This document shows positions 28,963 through 39,855 of a stretch of DNA of 64,000 nt, one piece after another (positions within the stretch are counted from its first letter, which is position 1; each line of letters begins with the position of its first letter). The translations under genes were made by a program, and so were the position numbers. The notes under the pieces were generated by a model. The model had not been told where the DNA came from, did not search any database, and saw only the letters and a list, made by a program, of their open reading frames with translations. Source of the stretch: Chondrus crispus (taxonomy: Eukaryota; Rhodophyta; Florideophyceae; Gigartinales; Gigartinaceae). The stretch lies in contig NW_005178601.1 in assembly GCF_000350225.1 (NCBI RefSeq), positions 304,493 to 368,492 on the forward strand. The letters run 5' to 3'.

Positions 28963-30612
28963 ATGACTCTCCTCCAGGAGTTGAATGCCACGCCCGACTT
29001 TAGCTTTTCTACAGTCCAAACGTCCAGCGACATCATCAACGCCCTCATCATATCACTGCTCACTGTTTTCGTTATCTCCAACATCCTGTCAGTCACTTCC
29101 AAGCTCATCTTCAGCTCTCGCGAAAAAAGCTTCGAGTACCTCTCCTGGGTCCGTTCCTTTATCTTTGTCAACAGCGACGACCCCATCCGCATTTTCTCCT
29201 GGATTTGGCACAGGTACTCATACAAGGAGAAGGGCTGCACACGTTACAGGAACGAAATCCAACTCCGCAGGCTTCTCCTCCCCCTTCTGGCGAGGCTCTT
29301 CATTTTGGTTACTGCCATCACATCTGTTGCCATCTCCATCCCGAGTGAAAAGCGTCTGAGTGGGTGTGAGAAGGGCGACTTTCGAATCCACATGGACCCT
29401 AACGTTCGAAAGCCAGCTCCGGATTTAAATAGGGTTTGCGCCGACATTCCGCTGACAACTACACTAGGCGAAGTCAGATCTCGTGTGTCGTACTGCTCTT
29501 GCTTGGTGGACTTTGGATCTAACGTCCCTGTATCGGAAGGCGAAGGCGGAATAGTTACAATCACCACAGAGTCGGGTCAACTATGGACCGCATTGGTGAG
29601 TAAGAACAAGACAGCGGCGAGTGCGTTCTACATCCAGTGGGTCAAGAACAGACGGCAAAGAGACAATGACAAATCGCTCCTCTTCACAAATGTTGAAAAG
29701 ATCGACTCTGATGATCATCTCCAAGTCATTGCCAACGCACTCCGTTCAGAGACAGTACAGCAGTGCACAGCCAAAGGTACTTCTGACAAGTTACCGTCAG
29801 AGGACAACAGCCTTATAGCGAAAGCGCAGATATTGGATTGCGATTTTGATCCCCTCAGTCTCATAGCAAGGGTCCAAGCGTATGTCACAGGCTCATTGAC
29901 TTTGAACAAGCTTCGTCGTGGCGAAATGGACAATCGGTTGGAGTTGAATCCCCTCACCGACGAAGTGCGTGAAACGGCGGCATGTCCAATTGACGTTGTT
30001 GTAAGTCGCCCGATCGTCAACATCCTCCCGCTCGCCCTCATGCTCGTCTTGTGGGGTATCATCAACGTACTCGTTAGCATTTACACATCCAGGCGCGGAA
30101 ACGCTTTCGACATGGGCTTCCATATCATCAAGGAAGCACTGGGGCACGACACGACTTCCAACCCTCTGGAAGAAAACTCGAATCGCGGAGAGGCGATGGA
30201 ACTGCCCTTGCGCAAATGGCGCTGCGGCGCTGGTGCTGCGCATGAAGGCTTCATCGGGCGAGATGGAGATGTCCCAGTGCAGGGCTTTGACTCCTTTACA
30301 AACGTGTGTGGTTGCACGCAAGTGGTGACGGAGATAGAAGCAGCGAGTGCGCTGCCAGACTCCGCGCCTGGCACGATGGCTCCGGCCGACGAGCTGTGGC
30401 GTGGGGATGTGCATCCGCGGTTGCAAGGACAGGCGTCGACTTTATCATCGGCGGCCCCGACTGACAACTTTGCATCGCAGACGGCCGCGGTGAGCAGCTC
30501 GTGGTCTGCGTCCGGGCTGCCGCAGCGGTTGCCCCAACCGGGACCAGCTTTTATGACGCTGCCTCCAGCCATGCAACATTCAACAGAGTCGGGGCGGCCG
30601 GGGCAGGAGTAG
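28963..30612 (+). CDS. Predicted three-pass membrane protein of unknown function
   Basis: Starting at the ATG at 28963 gives 549 aa (MTLLQELNATPDF). The frame is open 60 codons further upstream, but that part is proline-rich and untranslated-like. Hydrophobic spans at about 24-44, 105-125 and 351-374 suggest three membrane passes. The ~225-residue loop between TM2 and TM3 has eight or more Cys (for example CEKGDF, VCADIP, YCSC) and potential N-glycosylation sites, fitting an exposed disulfide-rich domain. The C-terminus is low complexity. No family was recognised. This is the only ordinary host-like gene between the transposon block and the Copia elements; Copia-1 inserted 51 bp past its stop. 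Confidence 0.7.
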   Translation: MTLLQELNATPDFSFSTVQTSSDIINALIISLLTVFVISNILSVTSKLIFSSREKSFEYLSWVRSFIFVNSDDPIRIFSWIWHRYSYKEKGCTRYRNEIQLRRLLLPLLARLFILVTAITSVAISIPSEKRLSGCEKGDFRIHMDPNVRKPAPDLNRVCADIPLTTTLGEVRSRVSYCSCLVDFGSNVPVSEGEGGIVTITTESGQLWTALVSKNKTAASAFYIQWVKNRRQRDNDKSLLFTNVEKIDSDDHLQVIANALRSETVQQCTAKGTSDKLPSEDNSLIAKAQILDCDFDPLSLIARVQAYVTGSLTLNKLRRGEMDNRLELNPLTDEVRETAACPIDVVVSRPIVNILPLALMLVLWGIINVLVSIYTSRRGNAFDMGFHIIKEALGHDTTSNPLEENSNRGEAMELPLRKWRCGAGAAHEGFIGRDGDVPVQGFDSFTNVCGCTQVVTEIEAASALPDSAPGTMAPADELWRGDVHPRLQGQASTLSSAAPTDNFASQTAAVSSSWSASGLPQRLPQPGPAFMTLPPAMQHSTESGRPGQE

Positions 30613-30663
30613 CCAAGGTGCCGACTTCGTGCTTTGGCACCACCGGCTCAACATGATAATCAA

Positions 30664-30812
30664 TGTCATGAGAGCCATATACACACACGTAGCACACGTA
30701 CAACAGCGATCAACTCACCACGATCGCCGCCGGCCTACGGATCGCTACCATCCCTACATAAGGTAGATAGAGACGCGATCACAGTAAACCGAGCGATCGA
30801 TCTTGCATCACA
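30664..30812 (+). repeat. Copia-1 5' LTR (149 bp)
   Basis: TG...CA ends. Contains ACATAAGGTAG, a TATA-like word shared with the solo LTR at 40741. Abuts the ATCAA target copy. Confidence 0.93.
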
Positions 30813-30816
30813 GCTT

Positions 30817-33800
30817 ATGGACCCTAACCACGCACCACTACAAGACGATCATCTCGTATACCGACCACCCGGACGACATCAGGACAACGAGAGCACGGCA
30901 CCACGACGCCCCGTTGCCCCAACCCCACAAGCTCCGCCAGCAAGCGTAGAGCCAACACAACCCGCTCCGACCACACCCGTAGAGCCACAACACCAAGCTC
31001 CGATCACCCCCGTAGAGCCAACACAACACGCCCCGACAACCCCTGCAGAGCGCCCACAAATGTCAAACCAGCAAGAAATAGCACCCAAAATGCCCCAAGC
31101 TGACACAAGAATGCATGGACAGCTACCTCCACTCGCAAGCGACGGAACGAACTACAAGCTATGGACGCAAACCCTCCACGACATAGCAATAATCAACAAC
31201 GTCGAGGCAGCCCTCGACGAAAGCTCACCACCCCCCACAGTAAAGAGCCCGTACCATTCCATATACCGCAGAAAATGTGCATTCCTACGCATGAGCATCA
31301 TGACCAGCCTCCCTGCGGATCTGGCAAGCACAATCGACATGGACCTCAGCGTTACTCCTCAACAGCTTCTGGCAGAGATCAAAACACACTTCACTGACTC
31401 AACGCCAACCACACACCTCATCCTCAAACAAGAAGCACAACGCACAAAGATCAAGGCGGGAGGGGACATCGATGAATACATCGCAGCACACCGAACCATA
31501 CGGACAAAAATGTGTCTCGAAGAGTACCCCAGCATTCAAAATGATGAATCTGTCACAATAGAATTCATCATACACGGCCTCAACTCGCACCCGGCACCCG
31601 GCATTGCGACACCTACCCGACATGTGGATCGCGAACAACACAATCCCCACAACCATAGCCAACCTCGTCCAACGACTCAAATCCATACAAGCTCGAGAAG
31701 ACGAAAAACAGGAAATCCGGCAACAACGTCCACAAGGCATGAACACGACAGACCAATGGGCAGACAGCCCCAACTACCAGGCAATGAGACGACGAACCCG
31801 CAGCCGGAGGCAAGGCAGAGGATCAACGACCCACCCCGATCAACCCCAACGCGGCAATGCAGCCACAAGGGAAAATGCGGAACAATGGTACACGAATACC
31901 GATAAGAAGCGCATAACCCCTCGGCAAACAAGTCCGCCGCCCAAAACCACCACTGGAAAAATGGCCAGCACCCGCGACGAACACGACAACACAATCGCGC
32001 AACAGGTGACTGACGAGGACATATGCGAAGGTAAGCAGTATGCCCTCGACTCAGGAGCGCATCCGTCACATGTTCGCAAACCCACGACGAACATGAAACC
32101 ACTCCGACAAATCATCCGAACTAACACGGCCACCAACATCACGCACACCGCCACACACAAGGGGATGATACATATACGTACCAGTACGAATAGGCACATA
32201 CGAGTCCCAGCGATCGCCAACCCAGCAATGCGATCCAACCTGCTATCAGTTCACGACATAGCCGAGCAATGGGGAGAGGTCCGGTTCACACCCACACAGG
32301 CCACTGTACTCGACACGAGCACACACCCGCCACAAATAGTAGCGCAAGCACGCTTCAGGAAAGGCATGTACTACCTCGATCTCCCAAAAACCAAAGGCAA
32401 CGCCATGGCAGCCCGGACCATACCACCACGGTCAATAAAAAATTCCAAAAGACCCGATACCCAAACCAAAAAAGCCCCCAACCCAAAAACAAAAAAAGAA
32501 GACAGCGACGCCAAAGCCAAGCCGCACACTAGCACGTGGCCACACCGCACCACGCGCAGAAAAAATTCCACTACACCAAATGCACAACCCAGCGCCCCCA
32601 CCGCACACTCCAGCACACCCAGCTGTAGAAAGGGACTTCCACCACTATCATGTACTGTTCAATCACATCAGACCAGCAACGCTCCAGAAAATGGCCAAAC
32701 TCGGCCTCCTGCCAAACCTCCCGCCCACACTCAGGCAACGACCACCGCGGATCACCTGCTCGAGCTGCGCTGCAGCGAAGCAGCAGCCCGCACCGCACTA
32801 CCCCAAGACGCACAACTACCGAGTAGGAGCCGCCTTTAGCAGTGATATATGTGGACCATTCAACCCCACATCCAGGCAAGGCAACAAATATATACTCACA
32901 GTAATAGACACCCGATCCCGCTACCTCATAGTCGACTTCCTGCAATCAAGAGCAGAAACACCGCACAGGCTGGATGTCATCGTCATAGCCCTCAAAAAAC
33001 GAAAAGGGTGCAAACCGAGACTGTTCCACACAGACAACGCGAAAGAATATGTATCAGACAGCGCCAGCGCCGTATACAGATCGCACAACGTCATGCACAG
33101 CACTACAGTCCCACACACGCCCCAACAAAATGGGATCGCGGAAAGGATAAACAGTACACTCATGAACTCAGCCAGAGCCGCCCTCCACCACAGCTCACTA
33201 CCCAACACGCTCTGGGAAGACGCAGTAAGGGACGCTGCATTTAAGTATAACAATATACTCCACCACGGGATCAACACCCTTCCCGACACCATGTGGACCA
33301 ATGCAACCCCCGACGTCCCACAATTCCTGTTGTTCGGACAGCTCGGCACAGTACCAGAGTTAGCAAATCGGAAACAAATATCAAAACTCGCACACAGGGC
33401 AACACCCGCCCGGTACTTCCACGGCATCGACGAAAACCACATAATGGTCCTCGAACTCGACACGAACAGACCACGACGAGTTCGATGCGTCAACTTCCAA
33501 CCATACCACAGCACCACCGATCCTGTAGCCTCACGCACATATGCCACGAAAGCCTTCACTCCGCATCGCACGCCAACAGAGATAACACGCACCACACCCG
33601 CCCCAGCTCACCCCGGACAAGCCAAAAAATACCCCGACGCTGCCGAATGGGAAAAAGCCCACAACGCCGAACTCGACAACCTCGACGCCATGAACGTAGT
33701 ACAGTGGATACCCGACTCTGAAATCCCCCAGAAACGGAAACTGATACCCCTAAAAATGGGATATCGTTACAAGAGGGACAGCAAAGGACAAATTGCATCG

Positions 33801-35248
33801 AGAAAAGCCCGATGCTCTGCAAGGGGGGACAAAATGCTACCACACAAGCACTACGACCCATCCAAAACTACAACGTACATGGCCGACAAGACCACAGTAC
33901 GCGCAATGTTTGGAATAGCGGCCAAGTACCGCATGCACATCGAACACATCGATATCAAGTCAGCGTACCTACACGAAAAATTCGCGCACAACGGAGGAGA
34001 AACAGTATATGTGAGACAGCATGCCAGATTCAATGGCACATACAAACATGCCTGCCAAGGCGGAAAACTAAACATGAACATATACGGGACGCCATCCGCC
34101 GGCCACACATACCTATCTGCAGTCTTCACACTCCTACGAAAAAACAACTTCAAGCAAAGCGAAGCAGACCTGTGCCTCTGGTCCAAAAAAAAGGCAAAGA
34201 ACATATAATTGCTGCTGTCAGCATGGATGACTTCACAGTACTCGCCTCAACCGCGAAACTCAAAGACGAGTTCGCCGCAGCCCTAGCGAAAGCGTACAAC
34301 ATCAAACGCCTAGGGGAACACAGGACTTTTCTCGGATGGACGGTGACACGACACCAAAATGGAGACATTCACATCTCCCAGCCCAACGCCATCAAGTACA
34401 TAGTACAGCAAGTGGACATGGCCAAATGCAATGCCAAAGACACCCCATACTGCGACGGTGTCCTGCTCCACAAGCCAACAGACAAAGACGAGACCCAACT
34501 GCACACACTCAAAAAATACCAGCAGATCATTGGGTACCTACGCTATGTCGCTGACTCGACGCGACCAGACATCTACTTCCTGGCAAACAGACTAGCAGTA
34601 GCGGCCAACAACCCGACACAAAGGCACTGGAACGCACTAAAACGCCTGATAAGGTACCTCAAGGGCACACCAAACACAGGCCTCACGTACCGAGCCGGCA
34701 AGCAACCAGACAAAGAGAAACCCCAGAACCTCCTTGTTTCGTATGCCGATGCCGATTTCGCTGCCGACATCACGGACAGGAAGTCCATATCGGGGACCCT
34801 CCACACATACAACGGCACACCGATATGTTGGGGGTCCCTCAAGCAAAACATCACAGCCCTATCCACCTGTGAGGCACAATATATTGCGGCCACCTCCGCC
34901 GCACAGCAGACCACGTGGATCCGACGTCTGCTACAGGACGTGCAAATGCTGCCGCAATCCCCGACCCCCTTGATGATAGACAACCAGTCCGCCATCCACG
35001 TTGCCAACAGCACGGGACCGACGAAGAGGCGAAAATTCATAGATCTGAGGCATCACTACCTCACGCATCAGGCTCAAAAGGGCACAATTGCCATTGCACA
35101 TGTCCCCACGGACGACCAACTCGCGGACATCCTCACAAAACCGCTGCGTCGTCAAGCATTCACGCGCCTCCTCCCCAAACTACAGCTCAGAAACCACACG
35201 ACTGCAGACGGCAAAACTGCAGCGCCGTCGACAGGGGGAGTGTCATGA
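30817..35248 (+). pseudogene. Copia-1 gag-pol polyprotein, frameshifted
   Basis: Starts at ATG 30817 (MDPNHAPLQDD), just after the primer site. The frame switches about 31.6, 32.6 and 34.19 kb, the last at an A8 run (34185-34192). In order: Gag (GTNYKLWTQTL, DIDEYIAAHRTIRTKM), aspartic protease (LDSGA about 32046), an H-H-C-C zinc finger (HHYHVLFNH ... CSSCAA), integrase catalytic residues in DICGPF, HTDNAKEY and GIAERINSTL, reverse transcriptase (DIKSAYLHE; SMDDF in place of YVDD) and RNase H (YADADFA, STCEAQYIA, IDNQSAI). All domains are present, so it is a recent insertion inactivated by small indels, or sequencing errors. The stop at 35246 lies inside the 3' LTR start. Confidence 0.88.
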
Positions 35249-35442
35249 GAGCCATAAAAACAAACGTCGACGCCGCAACAGCAATGCGTCAGCAGTCATG
35301 AGAGCCATATACACACACGTAGCACACGTACAACAGCGATCAACTCACCACGATCGCCGCCGGCCTACGGATCGCTACCATCCCTACATAAGGTAGATAG
35401 AGACGCGATCACAGTAAACCGAGCGATCGATCTTGCATCACA
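35241..35442 (+). repeat. Copia-1 3' LTR (202 bp, 53 bp longer than 5' LTR)
   Basis: Begins TGTCATGAGAGCCATA, runs into about 53 extra bases, then restarts at GTCATGAGAGCCATA (35295) and matches the 5' LTR to its end. The extra segment thus sits between two copies of the LTR start. Confidence 0.9.
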
Positions 35443-35447
35443 ATCAA

Positions 35448-35720
35448 AAAGTGAAAATTCAAAATTCATATAGTGAGCTTTGAACACCCCGATCTGTTTT
35501 GGCAAAATTTGGTGGCTGAAACCTCCCAAAAGAAAAATTGAAACGGTGGATGACATCAAAATTGAAAAGAAACAAAATTCGCAGACTATTAGGTTATGAT
35601 AACGCTAGGTTGATAGACACTAGAGTGCTCAGGAAAGTGGTAGTCTTGAGGTCTCAAGACTACGTACTTAGTCGAGAGATCATCCTTCTGCATGTAGGCG
35701 AAGTTGGCTGCGTCATAAAT
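35448..35720. other. Unassigned segment between the two Copia elements
   Basis: Contains a perfect hairpin, GTAGTCTTGAG arms with a 2-nt loop (35640-35663). A minus-strand open frame crosses this segment and the 101-bp LTR of Copia-2, but has no recognised domain. This flank does not match the sequence expected next to the Copia-2 LTR. Confidence 0.4.
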
Positions 35721-35821
35721 TGTAGGAGAGACTCTAGACCTTGGGTCGTCTTTACTGGGGACATGAGCGACGACGGTGTTAAGTACTGTGGGAGTGATAT
35801 GTACACGTGTAAGATACTACA
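35721..35821 (-). repeat. Copia-2 LTR, 3' end of element
   Basis: 101 bp, about 97% identical to 39492-39592 and 62478-62578. Ends TG...CA. Confidence 0.85.
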
Positions 35822-36102
35822 AGGAGTGGAGGATGATCGGTGGCGGCATCAAGCGGAGAAAATTAAGATACGACAGTCGCCGCACTTGATGGTGGCGTTG
35901 CGGTCATTTGGAGCGTGGAGAGTTGATGATTGAAGATCGCCTATAGTGATAACAAAGAGGACGAAGTGTGGATTGTCTTCATTGCGGAGCATAAAGGTGC
36001 AGCTGTCACTGGTGAGGCATCTATAGTGCCATAGCTTGAGGTTGTTCGCGAGACCTGAGGTGAATATTTTGCACGCTTGTTTGGTGCCGTAGATGTTGCC
36101 TG

Positions 36103-39100
36103 TTAGTACACCAACATGGCCGGGGTGTTTGTATGACTCGTCAGCTGCGGGAGTTGGTGCACGTATATTGTTTCTTCCGGGCCGAGGATTTCGTGGAGAA
36201 ATGCGGACTCTAGGTCCCAGTGTTCAGCGATAAGTGCGGTGCCGGCAGCGAGGGCGAGGGCACAGCGGACAGCATCTCGGTCGGCGACGGGGGTTGAGAC
36301 GTTGTCAGGGTCGTGATAGACGTGGGGGATTTGTTTGTCGCCGCGAGCTGTGCAGCGAGTTTTCCGGGAGATTACATGGTCGGTTTCATCGCGTTTGAGG
36401 CGCAATGTGAATTTGAGCGGGAGAAGGGTAGATTTGGGAATGTACGAGAGTGTGCCGTGTTTTTCAAGGCTGGCCAGTTCGGCGTTCCGTGAGTGTTCCC
36501 ATAGGTGGGAGTCCGGTGCTCGGCGCGCCGCGCGACGGGAGCGTGGATTTGTTGCCGTGTCGCCGGGTTCTGCGTCGTAGTTCAGGGTGTTGAGGCAGAA
36601 TGTGGGCATGGACATGAGGGTTTCGATGTGATCATCGAGTATGATGGTGGGGGTGCAGATGTTGTTGTGGTTCTGTAGAACGGGGGAGCTGTTGTGGGTG
36701 GGGGGTGGGGGTAATTGTTTTCTGGATTGGGTGGGGACGGAGTCCATGTGGGGGTCGTACGAGATAGAATCGGAAGCTCGACAGCGGATGGTTTTCTTGG
36801 TAGAGAGGTTCCAGGTGACGTAATGGGTGGCGTCTGCGCGGTATAGATAGCGGTGGAGTTGGGCACGGGGTTGGAGCTTTGTTTTTGGTGCGGGGTTGGT
36901 TACGTATCCGTGTTGTCCGAAGGGAAGTAGGATAGTGATATTGACTGGTGTGGGAGACCGGAGGCTCTCTGGTAGTTGTTTGCTGAAGCGATGGGGTGTG
37001 TGATTGTATTTGTCTATGTAATCACGAGCAGCATATTCCCTGAACTGTGGGGGCATGTTAGAGGAGGACAGTGCCGCGCGGACATGATCAAAAATTGTGC
37101 GATTGGCTCTCTCTGCGCGGGAATGTTCTTGCGGGATGTGGGGCATGGTGGTGTGGAGGGTGATGTGTTGGTCGGTATAGTATGCACGGAGGTCGTGCGA
37201 GATATACTCTTTCGCATTGTCGCTTGTGACATGGCGGACTGTGTGTCCGTGAATTGGTTTGATCGACGTCAAGAATGATTTGACGTGGGTAGCGGCTGTA
37301 GTGCGTGTTGGGTGGAAGGAGGCAAAGAGCTTGCGGCTGCCTTCGTCTATGAAGGTTATCATGTAGCGATTGTTGTTGGGAGAGAGGGGTGTGATGGGGC
37401 CGCACATGTCCGTGTGGATGTGTTGTCCCGGGGGTGCCTGACGGGGGTGGCTGTGGAATGGGGCACGGGAATTTTTCCCGACAAGGCAGCCAGTGCATGT
37501 GAGGCGGGGTGGAGTGGACTTGAGGGCAGGGGGCAGTCCGGGGGCTAGGTTGTGTGTTGCCATGTAGTGTAGTTTCTTTGGGTGTATGTGGCCCAGTTTG
37601 AGATGATAGTTGTGGTGGGCGAGGTCGGAGGCAGATGGGGGTTTGCTGAGGGGGGGCGGAGATGGTTTGCGGGGTGTGATCGTTATCTTGGAGGGGGGTG
37701 GGGAGTGTTTGATCGTGGGGAGTGTCAGATGGGGATGATGAGGATGATGAGGGGGTTTCTGTTTGGGGAGAGGGGGTGCGGAGGATCGGGGTTTGGCGGA
37801 GCGGAAGTATGATGAAATGGGGGGGGGATTCGTGAGATTGGCATGTGCGCTCGTGCGGGGTGTGAAGGAGGTGGGTATTTGGGCGTGGTACAGTCCTTGG
37901 CGTAGTTTGGCGGTGGTTATAATGGAGGAAGGGGGTGGGGGTGGGAGGCGACGGCAAATATATGCCTTGTCTTTTTGAAAATTTGTGTCGACATGGGAGG
38001 ATAGTTGTGGGATGGGAAGCAGATTATGTTTGATGTGGGGTGTCACAATGGCTCGGCGGAGTGGGATGGAGGCCGGGTGGGCCAGGTTGGTACGTGGATG
38101 CAGGGTCACGGGTCCCTGATGAGATATGGGTGAGGGGGAGCCGTTGGCGGTTAGGGTGGAGCCATAGGAAGGGGGCATGTGGGGGGGTGCAGTACGGAGG
38201 TGTGTGGGGAACGCAGCAGAGTCAAGTACGTACGATGTGGGGGGTGGCTGCGAGATGGGGTCGGGATCGGTATTCCACTTGTTGGGGTGGTATTGGTGCT
38301 GTGGGGACGTGGGGCGAGTCGGGGCCTGTTGCCAGTTGGCGTGTGTGGGGCGGATCGGGGGTTGTGGCCATTTGGCGTGGTTGGATGGGCGTGGACGGTT
38401 GAGGGCTTGTTGTTGAAGTGCACTGTGGTGAACATCTTCTCGCATTTTTGAAATGCATTCGTACGTGTTGTGTGATGGGGTGCCGTGGTAGGAGCACCAT
38501 TTGCCGCGCCAGTGGTTGGGGCGGCGGGCGTTGCGGTTGCCGCGGGGAGGGTTGTACTGGCCGTGCGGGCGGGGTTGAGGTGGGTGTGCTTGGTGGGCAA
38601 GTTGGGGTGTTTGCCTTGACAGATAGTTTTCTGCGTGGAGAAGGTGTGCTTCTATTTGTTCGATGGGGAGGAGGCTGGATTGGGCATGGAGGGTGAGAGC
38701 GATCGGGTTGTAATCCGGGTGGTCACGTAAGCCGTCCAGGAGAAACTGTGCAGCGGTGCCTTTGTCCTGTATGCCAGGATAGTTGACGGCACGCATCCGG
38801 GTCCGTATGTTCTTGTGGAGTGTAAGGTATTCGAGCATAGGGGTGCCGGGGTGCAGAGTTGTCTCGCGAGCGAGGGCGGTCAGCAGGTAGGGAGCATTGC
38901 TGGGGTTTGCGGTGGTAATCTCGTGGAGTCTGTTGCATAAATCGTAAGGAGAGAGAAGGAGGTCGTCGTCAGATAGGAGGGATCGAACTTCTTCGGACAG
39001 ACTGTGGAAGATAAGGGCAAGGGCAAAGCGTTTCTGGCGTGTGTGAGATCGGATGTCTTCTGTGTCAGTAGGGAGGGGAGGGTTGTTGTCCAGGTGGCCG

Positions 39101-39216
39101 TCGCAATTGTTGATGGAGGCTACGAGGATCAGGTTGTTGTGCCAATAGTTGAAATTGGTGAGTGTCAGTTGAGTGACGGAAATGTGGGGACCGTCAGGTG
39201 TGGGCGGGGATGCCAT
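36103..39216 (-). CDS. Copia-2 gag-pol polyprotein (1037 aa, truncated in RT)
   Basis: ATG at 39216. Gag at the N-terminus (LTLTNFNYWHNNLILVASIN), a variant zinc knuckle C-x2-H-x4-H-x4-C (CSYHGTPSHNTYEC) in place of C-x2-C, a protease motif LDSAAF (A for the usual G), the zinc finger HHNYHLKLGH...CTGC, integrase residues in DMCGPI, TSDNAKEY and SRAERANRT, and the start of reverse transcriptase (DLESAFLHE). It stops after NTPAMLVY. The next RT block (GNIYGTKQACKIF; CTFMLRN) is readable in another frame at about 35.9-36.1 kb and ends before a YVDD-type motif can be seen. The copy at 62860-64000 shares the same stop. Confidence 0.85.
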   Translation of the reverse strand: MASPPTPDGPHISVTQLTLTNFNYWHNNLILVASINNCDGHLDNNPPLPTDTEDIRSHTRQKRFALALIFHSLSEEVRSLLSDDDLLLSPYDLCNRLHEITTANPSNAPYLLTALARETTLHPGTPMLEYLTLHKNIRTRMRAVNYPGIQDKGTAAQFLLDGLRDHPDYNPIALTLHAQSSLLPIEQIEAHLLHAENYLSRQTPQLAHQAHPPQPRPHGQYNPPRGNRNARRPNHWRGKWCSYHGTPSHNTYECISKMREDVHHSALQQQALNRPRPSNHAKWPQPPIRPTHANWQQAPTRPTSPQHQYHPNKWNTDPDPISQPPPTSYVLDSAAFPTHLRTAPPHMPPSYGSTLTANGSPSPISHQGPVTLHPRTNLAHPASIPLRRAIVTPHIKHNLLPIPQLSSHVDTNFQKDKAYICRRLPPPPPSSIITTAKLRQGLYHAQIPTSFTPRTSAHANLTNPPPISSYFRSAKPRSSAPPLPKQKPPHHPHHPHLTLPTIKHSPPPSKITITPRKPSPPPLSKPPSASDLAHHNYHLKLGHIHPKKLHYMATHNLAPGLPPALKSTPPRLTCTGCLVGKNSRAPFHSHPRQAPPGQHIHTDMCGPITPLSPNNNRYMITFIDEGSRKLFASFHPTRTTAATHVKSFLTSIKPIHGHTVRHVTSDNAKEYISHDLRAYYTDQHITLHTTMPHIPQEHSRAERANRTIFDHVRAALSSSNMPPQFREYAARDYIDKYNHTPHRFSKQLPESLRSPTPVNITILLPFGQHGYVTNPAPKTKLQPRAQLHRYLYRADATHYVTWNLSTKKTIRCRASDSISYDPHMDSVPTQSRKQLPPPPTHNSSPVLQNHNNICTPTIILDDHIETLMSMPTFCLNTLNYDAEPGDTATNPRSRRAARRAPDSHLWEHSRNAELASLEKHGTLSYIPKSTLLPLKFTLRLKRDETDHVISRKTRCTARGDKQIPHVYHDPDNVSTPVADRDAVRCALALAAGTALIAEHWDLESAFLHEILGPEETIYVHQLPQLTSHTNTPAMLVY

Positions 39217-39491
39217 GGTGGGTGGATGATTGGTGGTAGTTGGGGACGTGGAGGGGGGGTAGTAGGTCAGGGATAGTGGGGGAGTCTCAGGAGAAGAAAT
39301 GGTTGGTGTGGGGGGTGTGCGGATCGGCCGTGGGCCGGTTTTGGCGGTTGTGTGATGTGATGATCGGCCGTGGGCCGGTTGGGGTGCTTGTGTGAGGTGA
39401 TGATCGGCCGTGGGCCGGTTGGATGAGGGTTGAGGGAAAGGGGATGAGGGGGGTGGGCAGTGGAAGCGGGAAAGGAAAAGGGCCTATAACC

Positions 39492-39592
39492 TGTAGGAGA
39501 GACTCTAGACCTTAGGTCGTCTTTACTGGGGACATGAGCGACGACGGTGTTAAGTACTGTGGGAGTGCTATGTACACGTGTAAGATACGACA
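39492..39592 (-). repeat. Copia-2 LTR, 5' end of element
   Basis: 101 bp. Followed on the plus strand by GTGCA, which equals the 5 bp before the LTR at 62478. Confidence 0.85.
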
Positions 39593-39855
39593 GTGCAATG
39601 GTAAAACTGGGGGTGGGTGAAGGGAGGAATGCCGATTTTGTATTTATGCGAAGAGGCAGCCGTGCAGAGTCATGATTCACCCACACCTCACGTGTACACC
39701 AAGTACACGAGTGCCAGAGATCACACCCTCTTGCAGTTTCGATCCTTCGCCATCTCCTTCACATGTTCACGGACACCGACGCAGCGTTTTTGTCACCACA
39801 CTGGAAACGGGACTTGCATTGCTTCACCGCGTGAAGCTCCAGGAGAGTTGCAGTG

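Larger units (their letters stand above)
30664..35442 (+). mobile_element. Copia-1: full-length LTR retrotransposon
   Basis: 5' LTR 30664-30812 and 3' LTR 35241-35442, both starting TGTCATGAGAGCC and ending ATCACA, flanked by the 5-bp target duplication ATCAA (30659-30663 and 35443-35447). The primer site GCTTATGGACCC (30813-30824) resembles the half-tRNA-iMet site of Copia elements. A purine tract ACAGGGGGAG (35231-35240) precedes the 3' LTR. The order integrase then reverse transcriptase marks Ty1/Copia. Confidence 0.95.
35721..39592 (-). mobile_element. Copia-2: internally deleted LTR retrotransposon
   Basis: Two 101-bp LTRs (35721-35821 and 39492-39592; TGTAGGAGAG to TAC-ACA on the plus strand). 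The coding strand is minus, so 39492-39592 is the 5' LTR. The primer site GGTTATAGGCCC (complement of 39480-39491) fits a half-tRNA-iMet. The leader holds three 40-bp repeats of GATCGGCCGTGGGCCGGTT (39322, 39362, 39402). Flanks differ (TAAAT left, GTGCA right), so the ends do not come from one simple insertion. RNase H and the purine tract are missing. Confidence 0.85.

Noticed and set aside
36335-38700. Many plus-strand ORFs (Gly/Val/Trp-rich)
   Set aside because: Antisense shadows of the Pro/His/Thr-rich Copia-2 polyprotein.
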